From: Mycolicibacterium stellerae
GTDB taxonomy: Bacteria; Actinomycetota; Actinomycetes; Mycobacteriales; Mycobacteriaceae
NCBI RefSeq assembly: GCF_003719305.1
Contig: NZ_RARC01000044.1
Span: 1-41,407, forward strand
DNA: 41,407 nt
Direction of reading: 5' to 3'
Positions within the stretch are counted from its first letter, which is position 1. Each line of letters begins with the position of its first letter. Shown here piece by piece: positions 1-7,876 of this stretch. The position numbers and the translations under genes are program-made. The notes below the pieces were generated by a model. It saw nothing but the letters and a program-made list of their open reading frames with translations, made no database searches and was not told the origin of the DNA.

Positions 1-1449
1 GGCACGACCGAGGGTGGGGTCGGGGTCTGGCGTGGTGTCCCGTACGCCGAGCAGCCGGTCGGCCAGCGACGGTTTCTGGCGCCCGCCCCGCTGCAGCCGT
101 GGACCGGGGTGCGGGATGCCGTCGAGCACGGACCGCTGCCACCGCAGAGCAAGTCGTTCGTCGGCGGTGGCCGCGACGACCCGAAGGTCCGCGACGAGGC
201 GTGCCTCACGCTGACGGTGTGGTCACCCGACACCAGCGCGTCCCTGCCGGTGATGGTGTGGATTCCCGGCGGCGCCTTCGTGTTCGGCGCGGGCCAGTTC
301 CAGCTGTACAACGGGTCGCGCCTTGCGGTCAACGGGAACGTCGTCGTGGTCAACATCACCTACCGGATAGGCGTTTTCGGCGGGTTCGAACTCAGCGATC
401 TCGGAGACGGGTTCGACGACAACCTCGCACTGCGCGACCAGCTGGCCGCGCTGCGTTGGATCAGGGAGAACATCGGGGCGTTCGGCGGTGACCCCGACCG
501 GGTGACCGTGTTCGGCGAGTCCGCAGGCGGATCGTCCGTGCTCGCGCTGCTGGCCAGTCCGGCCGCCGAGGGGCTCTTCCGGCGCGCGATCGCGCAGAGT
601 CCCGCGCTGCCGTTGATCGCCGACCGCGAGACGCGGGCCAAACGCGCGCACGAGTTCCTGGCGCGACTAGGCGTGCGCGCCGACGAGGTCAAGGCCCTGC
701 CGCAACGGCAGTTGCGGCGCGCCGCAGGCCGGATCCAGCTGAAGAGCGCCACGACAACGCCGACACTGGCCTACGGGCTGACCTATGGCGTCGACCTGCT
801 GCCCGAACACCCGCTCGATGCCGCGCGCGCGGGCAGGGTGGCCAAGATTCCGCTGATCATCGGCACCAACAGTCACGAGGCGTCGATGTTCGCCTGGACC
901 AAGCCACCGATGCTGCCCACGACCAAGGCGTCGATCGATGCATACATCAACCGGGTCGCACCCGACGCGAGGGAGCGACTGCTTGCGGCCTACCTGCACT
1001 ATCCGCGGCGACGGGAGCTGGTGGCGTTCGGCTCCGACGTCATGTTCGGTGCACCGGCCTGGGCGTTCGCCGACGCCTACAGTGCGCATGCACCGACGCA
1101 CATGTACCGGTTCGACCACTTCGGCTTCAGCCTGCGGCTGCTCGGGCTCGGTGCCACCCACGGCAGCGAGATCGTCCACGTCCAGCACAGCTACGGCTCG
1201 TTCCTCGGCCGCAAGATGCACCCGCTGGGGCGGCGCCTGCAGCCACCGGTCGGCAGACGCATGCAGCGGGCTTGGCTGGACTTCTCCGCCAAGGGGTGGG
1301 AGACGGGCGAGATCGAGTGGTCGAGCGGTCAGGACTGGCCGATGTACGACACCGAGCGACGACTGACCCGGATCATCCTTTCCGCCCGCGACAAGGTGGT
1401 CTCCGACCCCGACAGCGCGCGTCGCAAGGCGTGGGCCGGCCTCTACTAG
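1..1449 (+). CDS. Type-B carboxylesterase/lipase, 5' end cut by the window edge
   Basis: This is an alpha/beta-hydrolase of the carboxylesterase type B family, expected to hydrolyse carboxylic esters or short-chain lipids. The reading frame is open from the first base and the first visible residues (GVWRGVPYAEQPVGQRRF) are the usual N-terminal part of the family, so the true start lies only a little to the left; about 482 residues are visible of an expected 500 or so. The oxyanion-hole strand WIPGGAFVFG, the nucleophile elbow GESAGGSS (Ser codon at 520) and the catalytic His in GATHGSE (codon at 1159) are present, and the Glu of the SHEASMF stretch may be the acid. No lipobox or signal peptide can be judged because the start is missing. 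Its stop overlaps the stop of the convergent SRPBCC gene. Related mycobacterial proteins are named LipT or similar, but the exact orthologue is not certain. Confidence 0.9.
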   Translation, partial: GTTEGGVGVWRGVPYAEQPVGQRRFLAPAPLQPWTGVRDAVEHGPLPPQSKSFVGGGRDDPKVRDEACLTLTVWSPDTSASLPVMVWIPGGAFVFGAGQFQLYNGSRLAVNGNVVVVNITYRIGVFGGFELSDLGDGFDDNLALRDQLAALRWIRENIGAFGGDPDRVTVFGESAGGSSVLALLASPAAEGLFRRAIAQSPALPLIADRETRAKRAHEFLARLGVRADEVKALPQRQLRRAAGRIQLKSATTTPTLAYGLTYGVDLLPEHPLDAARAGRVAKIPLIIGTNSHEASMFAWTKPPMLPTTKASIDAYINRVAPDARERLLAAYLHYPRRRELVAFGSDVMFGAPAWAFADAYSAHAPTHMYRFDHFGFSLRLLGLGATHGSEIVHVQHSYGSFLGRKMHPLGRRLQPPVGRRMQRAWLDFSAKGWETGEIEWSSGQDWPMYDTERRLTRIILSARDKVVSDPDSARRKAWAGLY

Positions 1450-1952
1450 GTCGACGCCGGGTATCGCTTCGCGGAGTAGTCGCGCAGGTTGTAGAGAAAC
1501 TTCTGGAAGAGCCACGACATCACCGGCCGCCCGAGGGTCATCCCCAGCCGCGCGGCCACGCCGTTGGGCTTCATCGCCATCACCCAGGTCAGCTGGCAGC
1601 CGCCCGCTGTCGGCGTGATGCGGTAGTCCTCGGCGAATGCGGCGATGCTTCCGCTCGAGGCCTCGTTGAACCGAAATGCCATGTGCACGTGCGGTTCCCA
1701 GGCAACGTATTCTTCATCACCCGTGATGCCGCCACGCATGTTGACGACCCGGGTGGTGCCCACACCGTGCGGTTGCGGGCTGGTCCACGTCACCTTCGTG
1801 ATCACCGTCGCCCAGTGCGGCCACGAGTCGGCGTCGTCGAGCACCTCCCACACCTGTTCGGGGGTGATGGGCAGGTCGACGGTGCTGACGAAACGAAACG
1901 GCGCGCTGTCGACGAAATCCAACCCGACCCGTTCGCATGGCTTCATGGCCAT
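1446..1952 (-). CDS. SRPBCC (START/polyketide cyclase-like) family protein, copy 1
   Basis: A 168-residue protein of the SRPBCC ligand-binding fold, with a helix-grip layout from an opening PCERVGLDFVDSAPF strand to a C-terminal amphipathic helix. Family members bind hydrophobic small molecules or act as cyclases, and no catalytic residue can be assigned here. It is clearly paralogous to the next gene: both share CERVGL, the P-Q-WEVL/P-Q-LWQVL helix, D-A-x-SWP-WS/A and a C-terminal F/YLxxLRxY. The first ATG is at 1952, but a second ATG at 1946 lies 8 nt after a TACTGT -10 box (1955-1960), so a leaderless transcript starting at 1946 (MKPCERVG...) is at least as likely. It is convergent with the carboxylesterase, with stop codons overlapping. 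Confidence 0.82.
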   Translation of the reverse strand: MAMKPCERVGLDFVDSAPFRFVSTVDLPITPEQVWEVLDDADSWPHWATVITKVTWTSPQPHGVGTTRVVNMRGGITGDEEYVAWEPHVHMAFRFNEASSGSIAAFAEDYRITPTAGGCQLTWVMAMKPNGVAARLGMTLGRPVMSWLFQKFLYNLRDYSAKRYPAST

Positions 1953-1954
1953 AC

Positions 1955-1960
1955 ACAGTA
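1955..1960 (-). promoter_or_regulatory. -10 box of the first SRPBCC gene
   Basis: TACTGT on the minus strand fits the mycobacterial TANNNT -10 element. It ends 2 nt before the ATG at 1952 and 8 nt before the in-frame ATG at 1946. The usual gap between -10 and transcription start favours 1946, giving a leaderless mRNA. No convincing -35 is visible. Confidence 0.45.
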
Positions 1961-1976
1961 GAGGACGGTGTCTAGC

Positions 1977-2483
1977 CTAATAGATTGTCCTGCCGAACCG
2001 ACTGTCGGTGTACTGGCGAAGCTTGGCCAGGTATTGGCGGTACTGGTGATTCATCACGCGTTTCGCGATCAGTTTGTCCAACAATGGGGGGTCCTTCGGG
2101 TCGTGCGCGAGCGTCCACGTCAGCCGGCAACCCTGTGCAGTCGCCTCGATGCGGTGCTCCTCGACGGATGCACCCGCTATGCCTTCCGAGATTTGGTTCA
2201 TCCGGAAAGCCAAGTGGGACTGCGGGTGCCACGCGATGACTTCCTCGACGGCGCGTGCTCCGCCGCGCATCTCGATGGCGCGTGTGCTGCCGACCTGGTA
2301 CGGCCGCGGGCTGATCCACGTCATCTTCGTCAGCATCGACCAGCGCGGCCAGGATTCCGCGTCCTCGAGCACTTGCCACAATTGCGAAGGGGTGACGTTC
2401 AAGTCCACGGAGTTGGTGGAGCGGAAGCGCGCGCTCTCGATGAGTTCAAGGCCGACGCGCTCACATGGGTACATCTGCGGCAC
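1977..2483 (-). CDS. SRPBCC family protein, copy 2 (tandem paralogue)
   Basis: A 168-residue SRPBCC-fold protein, paralogous along its whole length to the gene just downstream at 1446-1952. The pair looks like a tandem duplication that has diverged, for example QGCRLTWTLAHDP here against GGCQLTWVMAMKP in the other copy. Function is unknown; the fold suggests binding of a hydrophobic ligand in the cytosol, as there is no signal peptide or membrane segment. The start chosen is the GTG at 2483 because a TAAGGT -10 box ends exactly 6 nt upstream, the arrangement of leaderless mycobacterial genes. An in-frame ATG lies three codons later. The -10 box overlaps the stop codon of the upstream PanE-like gene, so the gene can be transcribed on its own or by read-through. 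Confidence 0.82.
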   Translation of the reverse strand: MPQMYPCERVGLELIESARFRSTNSVDLNVTPSQLWQVLEDAESWPRWSMLTKMTWISPRPYQVGSTRAIEMRGGARAVEEVIAWHPQSHLAFRMNQISEGIAGASVEEHRIEATAQGCRLTWTLAHDPKDPPLLDKLIAKRVMNHQYRQYLAKLRQYTDSRFGRTIY

Positions 2484-2489
2484 GGCAAG

Positions 2490-2495
2490 ACCTTA
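2490..2495 (-). promoter_or_regulatory. -10 box for a leaderless GTG start
   Basis: TAAGGT on the minus strand, followed by a 6-nt spacer and the GTG at 2483. It overlaps the TAA stop codon of the PanE-like gene (2493-2495). Confidence 0.5.
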
Positions 2496-3380
2496 GCCGG
2501 GACCGTCGCTCGCCGCCGCCAGTAGCGCCACCAGGCCGTCGCTGATCGGAGTGGACAGGCCGTGCCGGGCACCCTTCCGTGAGATCACCCCGTTGCGGAT
2601 GTCCCATTCAAGCGGCCTTCGCGCTTCGCGGTCGGTGAGCATCGAAGTGGTGATGTCCTCGGGCCCCTTTGCGAACATGCCGACGATCTCGTCGATCACC
2701 TCGTCGTCGAGGTTGGCGCCCTCCGCACGGGCGACGGCCAGGCATTCGGCCAGATATCGGCGCGACAGCGCCGCGACGTCGTCGCGACGGAACATGCCCG
2801 CGCGGCGTCCGGTCAGCACCATCAGATCGGCCAGCGCGTTCACCAGTAGCTTGCGCCACGCCGCGCTGACGAAGTCGGGGTCGAGTTCGACGGTTGCTTC
2901 CGTGTCGCGCAGCAGATCGGCGAGCCTGTTCGCGCCGTCCGCCTCGGGCAGCACCAGGCGGACGCCGGTGCGAAGGCGAACCCAGCCATCGGGGTGCGGC
3001 TCCGCGGAGAACCACACCACCGCAGGGACCACGTCTGACGACGGGCACAGCGGACCCACCCGCTCGACCTGCTCGACGCCGTTCTGCAGGGCGCACACCA
3101 CCGTGCGGTCGTCACAGAGCCGGGCCAGCCAACCAGCCGCACCCGCGTTCTGGGTGTCCTTGACCGCGAGCAGCACCACGTCGACCGGGCCATCCACCTC
3201 GGCGGGATCGGTGTGCACCGGCCCGGGTACGACGATCGGATCCCTGTCGTCGGGTCTGACCTCGACCTGGTCGCGCGGTGTGTGCCCGCACAGCAGCACC
3301 TGATGGCCTGCGGTGTGCAGCAGTGCGGCCATGGTCGAGCCGATCGCGCCGGGGCCGACGACCGCGATGCTGCTACCCAT
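2493..3380 (-). CDS. Ketopantoate reductase (ApbA/PanE) family oxidoreductase
   Basis: A 295-residue NAD(P)H-dependent reductase of the 2-dehydropantoate 2-reductase family. The N-terminal Rossmann motif GPGAIG lies at about residues 9-14. It is followed by the family LAVKDTQ segment, ALQNGVEQ in the active-site region, and the helical C-terminal domain with the conserved Lys in WRKLLVN. The late SML-D and WDIRNG residues correspond to the family's substrate-binding Ser/Asp/Asn region. It may catalyse the pantothenate-pathway reduction of ketopantoate, but many actinobacterial paralogues reduce other 2-keto acids, so no gene symbol is given. An ATG at 3380 follows a TAGCTT -10 box by 6 nt, indicating a leaderless transcript. 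It is divergent from aspS, as I recall for Rv2573 and aspS in M. tuberculosis. Confidence 0.87.
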   Translation of the reverse strand: MGSSIAVVGPGAIGSTMAALLHTAGHQVLLCGHTPRDQVEVRPDDRDPIVVPGPVHTDPAEVDGPVDVVLLAVKDTQNAGAAGWLARLCDDRTVVCALQNGVEQVERVGPLCPSSDVVPAVVWFSAEPHPDGWVRLRTGVRLVLPEADGANRLADLLRDTEATVELDPDFVSAAWRKLLVNALADLMVLTGRRAGMFRRDDVAALSRRYLAECLAVARAEGANLDDEVIDEIVGMFAKGPEDITTSMLTDREARRPLEWDIRNGVISRKGARHGLSTPISDGLVALLAAASDGPG

Positions 3381-3386
3381 ACGGCC

Positions 3387-3392
3387 AAGCTA
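3387..3392 (-). promoter_or_regulatory. -10 box for the leaderless PanE-like gene
   Basis: TAGCTT on the minus strand with a 6-nt spacer to the ATG at 3380. It sits back to back with the aspS promoter at 3412-3417. Confidence 0.55.
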
Positions 3393-3411
3393 CCGGCGGA
3401 TTCGCGGCCTC

Positions 3412-3417
3412 TACACT
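3412..3417 (+). promoter_or_regulatory. Probable aspS -10 box
   Basis: TACACT on the plus strand matches TANNNT. The expected start near 3424 would give a leader of about 35 nt holding the GGGAG ribosome binding site at 3448-3452. No good -35 is seen. Confidence 0.45.
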
Positions 3418-3458
3418 GTGGCAGTCGTCTCGTCAGGCCATTCCCAGGGAGATTTTTC

Positions 3459-5234
3459 GTGCTGCGCAGCCATGCCGCCGGTTCGTTACGGGCCACCGAC
3501 GCCGGTCAGAAGGTGACGTTGGCCGGCTGGGTCGCGCGCCGCCGCGACCACGGCGGCGTGATCTTCATCGACCTGCGCGACGCCTCAGGGGTGTCGCAGG
3601 TGGTGTTCCGTGAAGCCGACGTGCTGGAGGCCGCCCACCGGCTGCGCGCCGAGTTCTGCATCGCCGTCGAGGGCGTCGTCGAGATCCGGCCGGAGGGCAA
3701 CGCCAACCCGGAGATCGCCACCGGTGACATCGAGGTCAACGCGACGGCGTTGACGGTGTTGGGGGAGAGCGCGCCGTTGCCGTTCCAGCTCGACGAGACG
3801 GCGGGCGAAGAGGCGCGGCTGAAGTATCGCTACCTCGACCTGCGGCGGGAGGGGCCGGGTAACGCAATTCGGTTGCGGTCCAAGGTCAACGCCGCCGCCA
3901 GGGGTGTGCTTGCCGAGCACGACTTCATCGAGATCGAGACGCCGACGCTGACTCGGTCCACCCCGGAGGGCGCCAGAGACTTCCTGGTGCCCGCGCGGCT
4001 GCAACCGGGTTCGTTCTACGCGCTGCCGCAGAGCCCGCAGTTGTTCAAGCAGCTGCTGATGGTGGCGGGCATGGAGCGCTACTACCAGATCGCGCGCTGT
4101 TACCGCGACGAAGACTTCCGTGCCGACCGGCAGCCGGAGTTCACCCAGCTCGACATGGAGATGAGCTTCGTCGACGCCGACGACGTCATCGCGGTGTCCG
4201 AGAAGGTCCTCAAGGCGCTGTGGGCGCTGATCGGGTACGACCTGCCGACCCCGATTCCGCGGATCGGCTACGGCGAGGCGATGCGCCGGTTCGGCTCGGA
4301 CAAGCCGGACCTACGGTTCGGCGTCGAGCTCGTCGAGTGCACGGAGTACTTCTCCGACACCACGTTTCGGGTGTTCCAGGCGCCCTATGTCGGCGCGGTC
4401 GTCATGCCGGGTGGCGCGTCGCAGCCGCGGCGCACGCTGGACGGCTGGCAGGAGTTCGCCAAGCAGCGCGGCCACAGGGGTCTGGCATACGTGCTGGTGG
4501 CCGAGGACGGCACGCTCGGCGGGCCCGTTGCCAAGAACCTCACCGACGCCGAACGCGACGGGCTGGCCGAACACGTCGGCGCGAAGCCGGGGGACTGCAT
4601 CTTCTTCGCCGCAGGCTTCGCCAAGACGGCGCGCGCACTGCTCGGCGCCACCCGCATCGAGATCGCCAAGCGCCTCGACATGATCGACCCGGCCGCATGG
4701 GCCTTCACCTGGGTGGTCGATTTTCCGTTGTTCGAGGCCACCGACGAGGTGACGGCCTCGGGTGACGTCGCCCTCGGCTCCGGCGCCTGGACGGCCGTGC
4801 ACCACGCGTTCACCTCGCCCAAGCCGGAATCCGAGGCCACCTTCGACACCGATCCGGGTTCCGCGCTGGCCAACGCCTACGACATCGTGTGCAACGGCAA
4901 CGAGATCGGCGGTGGGTCGATCCGTATCCATCGTCGCGATGTCCAGGAGCGAGTCTTTGCGATGATGGGCATCGATCACGACGAGGCCTCCGAGAAGTTC
5001 GGGTTCCTGTTGGACGCCTTCACCTTTGGCGCCCCACCTCACGGCGGCATCGCGTTCGGTTGGGACCGGATCACGGCGCTGCTTGCCGGCACCGACTCGA
5101 TCCGCGAGGTGATCGCGTTCCCCAAGTCCGGCGGCGGCGTCGACCCGCTGACCGACGCGCCCGCGCCGATCACGCCGCTGCAGCGCAAGGAATCGGGAAT
5201 AGATGCCAAGCCGCAGAAGCTGGACGAGAAATGA
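3459..5234 (+). CDS. aspS: Aspartyl-tRNA synthetase, probably non-discriminating Asp/Asn type
   Basis: This class II aminoacyl-tRNA synthetase charges aspartate to tRNA-Asp and probably also to tRNA-Asn. The 591 residues comprise an N-terminal OB-fold anticodon-binding domain (about 1-105), the catalytic core with motif 2 (RCYRDEDFRADRQPEF), a bacterial GAD insertion in the middle, and motif 3 (GGIAFGWDR) near the C-terminus. The frame is open for another 246 nt upstream, but homology begins at the GTG at 3459 (LRSHAAGSL...), 6 nt after GGGAG. His31 in RRRDHGG and Gly80 in RPEGNAN match the residues linked to relaxed tRNA recognition in non-discriminating bacterial AspRS. Mycobacteria make Asn-tRNA through GatCAB. 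The stop overlaps the next start (ATGA), coupling it to the reductase gene. Confidence 0.97.
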   Translation: MLRSHAAGSLRATDAGQKVTLAGWVARRRDHGGVIFIDLRDASGVSQVVFREADVLEAAHRLRAEFCIAVEGVVEIRPEGNANPEIATGDIEVNATALTVLGESAPLPFQLDETAGEEARLKYRYLDLRREGPGNAIRLRSKVNAAARGVLAEHDFIEIETPTLTRSTPEGARDFLVPARLQPGSFYALPQSPQLFKQLLMVAGMERYYQIARCYRDEDFRADRQPEFTQLDMEMSFVDADDVIAVSEKVLKALWALIGYDLPTPIPRIGYGEAMRRFGSDKPDLRFGVELVECTEYFSDTTFRVFQAPYVGAVVMPGGASQPRRTLDGWQEFAKQRGHRGLAYVLVAEDGTLGGPVAKNLTDAERDGLAEHVGAKPGDCIFFAAGFAKTARALLGATRIEIAKRLDMIDPAAWAFTWVVDFPLFEATDEVTASGDVALGSGAWTAVHHAFTSPKPESEATFDTDPGSALANAYDIVCNGNEIGGGSIRIHRRDVQERVFAMMGIDHDEASEKFGFLLDAFTFGAPPHGGIAFGWDRITALLAGTDSIREVIAFPKSGGGVDPLTDAPAPITPLQRKESGIDAKPQKLDEK

Positions 5235-5662
5235 GCGAAATACCGAGCGCAGACTTCATGCGGGAATTCAACAAGAACCTGATCGAGGAGTTCCGGGCCA
5301 ACGGCGGCAAGGTAGGCGGCCAGTTTGCAGACGCGAACCTGCTGCTGCTGACGACGACGGGCGCCAAGTCGGGTCAGCCGCGACTGGCGCCGCTGGCCTG
5401 CTTCACCGTCGACGGCAAGCTGATCATCATCGGCTCCAAGGCCGGGGCCGACACCAACCCCGACTGGGTGCACAATCTGCGGGCCAACCCGCGCGCGCAT
5501 ATCGAGGTCGGCACCGACGCCTACGACGTTGTCAGCCGTGAGTTGCCGCGTCCCGAGCGCGACGAGCTCTTCGAGAAAGTCGTCGCGGCCGCACCGGGTT
5601 TCGGCGAATACCAGTCGAAGACGTCGCGCGTCATCCCGCTGTTCGAGCTGCAGAGGGCCTGA
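5231..5662 (+). CDS. Deazaflavin (F420)-dependent nitroreductase family protein (Ddn-like)
   Basis: A 143-residue split-barrel protein of the DUF385/Ddn family. Characterised mycobacterial members use reduced coenzyme F420 to reduce quinones or nitroimidazoles. The family core is recognisable in LLLLTTTGAKSGQPR (about residues 36-50), a DGKLIIIGSKAGA strand and NPDWVHNLRANP, which form the F420 phosphate and deazaflavin contacts in known structures. The ATG overlaps the aspS stop (ATGA), so it is translated with aspS, but a functional link is not obvious. There is no signal peptide, so it should be cytosolic or loosely membrane-associated. Its 3' end overlaps the convergent NmrA-family gene by 32 nt. 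The substrate cannot be deduced from sequence. Confidence 0.9.
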   Translation: MSEIPSADFMREFNKNLIEEFRANGGKVGGQFADANLLLLTTTGAKSGQPRLAPLACFTVDGKLIIIGSKAGADTNPDWVHNLRANPRAHIEVGTDAYDVVSRELPRPERDELFEKVVAAAPGFGEYQSKTSRVIPLFELQRA

Positions 5663-6536
5663 CTTCGTCTTCGAGTTCGAATAGCGAGCGGTGTTCGACG
5701 ATGAAGTCCTCGACGTTGCGCAGACGGTGTCCGATAATTGTCGTTGCTGCATCGCTGACGCCTGCCAGGCGCCCTTCTCGTTGGTCGATCGTCACCGCCT
5801 CGAAGTGTCTGAGCTTGGCCGTGTCATCAGGTATGCCGAGCAGATCCAGGAACGTCGTTACCGTCACTTGTTCGAACGGGAGGTCCCGCCCAAGGACGCG
5901 GCTGACCTCTGCGGCCAGTTCCTGATGGCTGTACTCAACGGGCCCGGTCAATGTGTAGGTGCGACCGCCGTGCCCCTCGGGATTGGCCAGGATGGTGGCG
6001 GCGGTTAATGCGATGTCGCGTCCGGCGATCGGGGCGAAGCGACTGTCCGCATCAAACGGCATCACGTAGCGCCCGTATCGGATCAACCCGGCGATATAAG
6101 TCAGCCACTCCATGAAGAAAGTGACCCTCAGGTTCGTGGTCGGCACTCCCGACCAGTCGAAGACCTGCTCTGAGAGCCAATGGTTCTGCGTCGCCTTGCT
6201 CCTGGCCTTAGGGCGCGACTGGATTTGTGACATGTTGACGATCAGTTCGAGAGTTGCTTCTCTCGCCGCCTGGGCGAACATGACTGCCGCTTCGACAAGT
6301 CCCTCGCCGACAGGGAAGTTGAAGTAAGCACGCTGCACACCGTCAAGTGCCGCACGAACATCGCGGAACGTCAGCAGGTCACCGAATACCACTTCGGCAC
6401 CCTTGTCGCGAAGGCGTTGAGCGCGAGCGTCGTCGGCCCGGACCATCGCCCTGACCTGGACTCCCCTTTCGAGTAGGTACTCGGCCATGGGGCGTCCGGT
6501 ATCGCCGTTGGCTGTCGTCACCAGGATTCTCGTCAT
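5631..6536 (-). CDS. NmrA-family NAD(P)-binding reductase (atypical SDR)
   Basis: A 301-residue atypical short-chain dehydrogenase of the NmrA/QOR2 type. It opens with RILVTTANGDTGRPMAEYL, whose TTANGDTG corresponds to the GxxGxxG dinucleotide loop, and continues with RADDARAQRLRDKGAEVVFGDL and AYFNFPVGEG as in NAD(P)H:quinone reductase or redox-sensor proteins of this family. The start is taken at the ATG at 6536 because its SD sequence (AGAAGGA on the minus strand) has ideal spacing; an ATG 24 nt further upstream would place that SD inside the gene. It lies 79 nt downstream of the thiolase gene on the same strand, separated by a large inverted repeat (6553-6603). The 3' end overlaps the convergent Ddn-like gene. 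Confidence 0.87.
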   Translation of the reverse strand: MTRILVTTANGDTGRPMAEYLLERGVQVRAMVRADDARAQRLRDKGAEVVFGDLLTFRDVRAALDGVQRAYFNFPVGEGLVEAAVMFAQAAREATLELIVNMSQIQSRPKARSKATQNHWLSEQVFDWSGVPTTNLRVTFFMEWLTYIAGLIRYGRYVMPFDADSRFAPIAGRDIALTAATILANPEGHGGRTYTLTGPVEYSHQELAAEVSRVLGRDLPFEQVTVTTFLDLLGIPDDTAKLRHFEAVTIDQREGRLAGVSDAATTIIGHRLRNVEDFIVEHRSLFELEDEVRPSAARTAG

Positions 6537-6552
6537 GACGGTTCCTTCTTGA

Positions 6553-6603
6553 TTTTGCACTCAGGGTCGCAGAAGGCACCTGACCACGACCCTGAGCGCA
6601 AAA
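6553..6603. repeat. Inverted repeat, 17-bp arms with one mismatch, 17-bp loop
   Basis: The arms at 6553-6569 (TTTTGCACTCAGGGTCG) and 6587-6603 (CGACCCTGAGCGCAAAA) are complementary at 16 of 17 positions and flank a 17-nt loop. The element fills most of the 79-nt gap between the thiolase stop and the NmrA-family start, ending 16 nt before that ATG. It is not followed by a T-run in the minus-strand reading direction, so it does not look like a standard terminator. A long-armed operator, an attenuating mRNA hairpin or a relic of a small mobile element are possible. Confidence 0.85.
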
Positions 6604-6615
6604 CCGGCTCTTGTT

Positions 6616-7797
6616 TTACAAGCGTTCGATGATGGTGGCGTTGGCCATGCCACCGGCTTCACACATCGTCTGCAATCCGTAGCGACCGCCACGCTGCTGC
6701 AACGCGTTGACCATCGTGGTCATGATTCGCGCGCCGCTGGCGCCGAGCGGGTGCCCGATCGCGATAGCGCCGCCGTTGACGTTCGTCTTCGCCAGGTCGG
6801 CTCCTGTGTCGTGCGCCCATGCCAGCACCACGGGGGCGAACGCCTCGTTGACCTCGAACAGGTCGATGTCGGCGAGGCTGAGTCCGGCCCGATGCAGCAC
6901 CTTCTCGGTGGCCGGGATGACGCCCGTCAGCATGTAAAGCGGGTCCGACCCGACCACGGTTGCGGTGTGGATGCGGGCCAGCGGTCGCAGGCCGAGCCGG
7001 TTTGCCACCTCCGAGGTCGTGATGAGCACCGCAGCGCTGCCATCCGACAGCGGAGACGAGTTGCCCGCGGTGATCTCCCAATTGATCTGTGGGAAGCGGG
7101 CCTCGTAGGCCGGGTTGTAGAACGCCGGCTTCAGGCCCGCCAGCGACTCGATCGTCGTGCCCGGTCGGATGATCTCGTCGGTCGCCAGCCCGGCGATCGG
7201 CACCAACTCGTTGTCGAAGCGCCCCTCTTTCGTTGCCGCGGCGGCCTTTTCGTGGCTCCCCGCCGAGAACTCGTCGAGCTGTTGCCGCGAGAAACCCCAC
7301 TTGGCGGCGATCAACTCGGCGCTGATGCCCTGCGGCACAAGGCCGTCGGGGTAGCGCTGGGCCATCGCGCCGAACGGGTCGCTGCCGGGCAGCACGCTCG
7401 AGCCCATCGGCACCCGACCCATCGACTCGACACCGGCGGCGACAACGATGTCGTAAGCGCCCGCGATCACGCCCTGCGCAGCGAAGCTGATCGCCTGCTG
7501 GCTGCTGCCGCACTGGCGGTCGACGGTCGTGCCAGGCACCGACTCGGGGAATCCGGCGCCCAGCAACGCATTGCGGGCGATGTTGACGGCCTGGTCACCG
7601 ACCTGTGTGACGGCGCCCGCGATCACATCGTCGATCTCGGTGGGGTCGACGCCCGTGCGGGCCACGAGTTCTTTCAGGCTGTGCGCAAGCAGGTCGACCG
7701 GCAGCACGTCATGGAGTGCTCCGCCGACCTTGCCCTTCCCGATGGGGGTCCGCACCGCCCCGACGATGACCGCGTCGCGGCCTAGATATCCGGCCAT
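6616..7797 (-). CDS. Acetyl-CoA acyltransferase (thiolase)
   Basis: A 393-residue thiolase that either cleaves 3-ketoacyl-CoA or condenses two acyl-CoA units. All catalytic parts are present: nucleophilic Cys96 in DRQCGSS, the NEAFAP loop, His349 in GHPLGASGAR and the second Cys379 in MCEAGGMANAT. Length is normal for the degradative FadA/AtoB group. The ATG at 7797 is preceded by a strong AGGAGG ribosome binding site; an ATG seven codons upstream is rejected because the SD would then be coding. It is divergent from an HxlR regulator across a short region with an inverted repeat, suggesting control by that regulator. The NmrA-family gene downstream may be co-transcribed. Which acyl-CoA it handles (fatty acid, sterol side chain, amino acid) is not visible. 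Confidence 0.95.
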   Translation of the reverse strand: MAGYLGRDAVIVGAVRTPIGKGKVGGALHDVLPVDLLAHSLKELVARTGVDPTEIDDVIAGAVTQVGDQAVNIARNALLGAGFPESVPGTTVDRQCGSSQQAISFAAQGVIAGAYDIVVAAGVESMGRVPMGSSVLPGSDPFGAMAQRYPDGLVPQGISAELIAAKWGFSRQQLDEFSAGSHEKAAAATKEGRFDNELVPIAGLATDEIIRPGTTIESLAGLKPAFYNPAYEARFPQINWEITAGNSSPLSDGSAAVLITTSEVANRLGLRPLARIHTATVVGSDPLYMLTGVIPATEKVLHRAGLSLADIDLFEVNEAFAPVVLAWAHDTGADLAKTNVNGGAIAIGHPLGASGARIMTTMVNALQQRGGRYGLQTMCEAGGMANATIIERL

Positions 7798-7820
7798 TTC
7801 TGCCTCCTGTGACTCCACGC

Positions 7821-7876
7821 TGAGTAAACCTTCCTAAACTCAGCTATACCACCTGGGTATACTTAGAACAACTCAG
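7821..7876. promoter_or_regulatory. HxlR/thiolase intergenic control region
   Basis: The 86-95 nt spacer holds an inverted repeat TATACC-N5-GGTATA (7845-7861) and two direct copies of AACTCAG (7837-7843 and 7870-7876). A plus-strand -10 box TATACT lies at 7858-7863 and would start hxlR transcription near 7870. A regulator bound to the palindrome would cover its own promoter. No minus-strand -10 for the thiolase is clear. Confidence 0.5.

Noticed and set aside
3213..3458. 82-codon upstream extension of aspS
   Set aside because: It overlaps the divergent PanE-like gene and contains no AspRS homology. The GTG at 3459 with GGGAG gives normal length.
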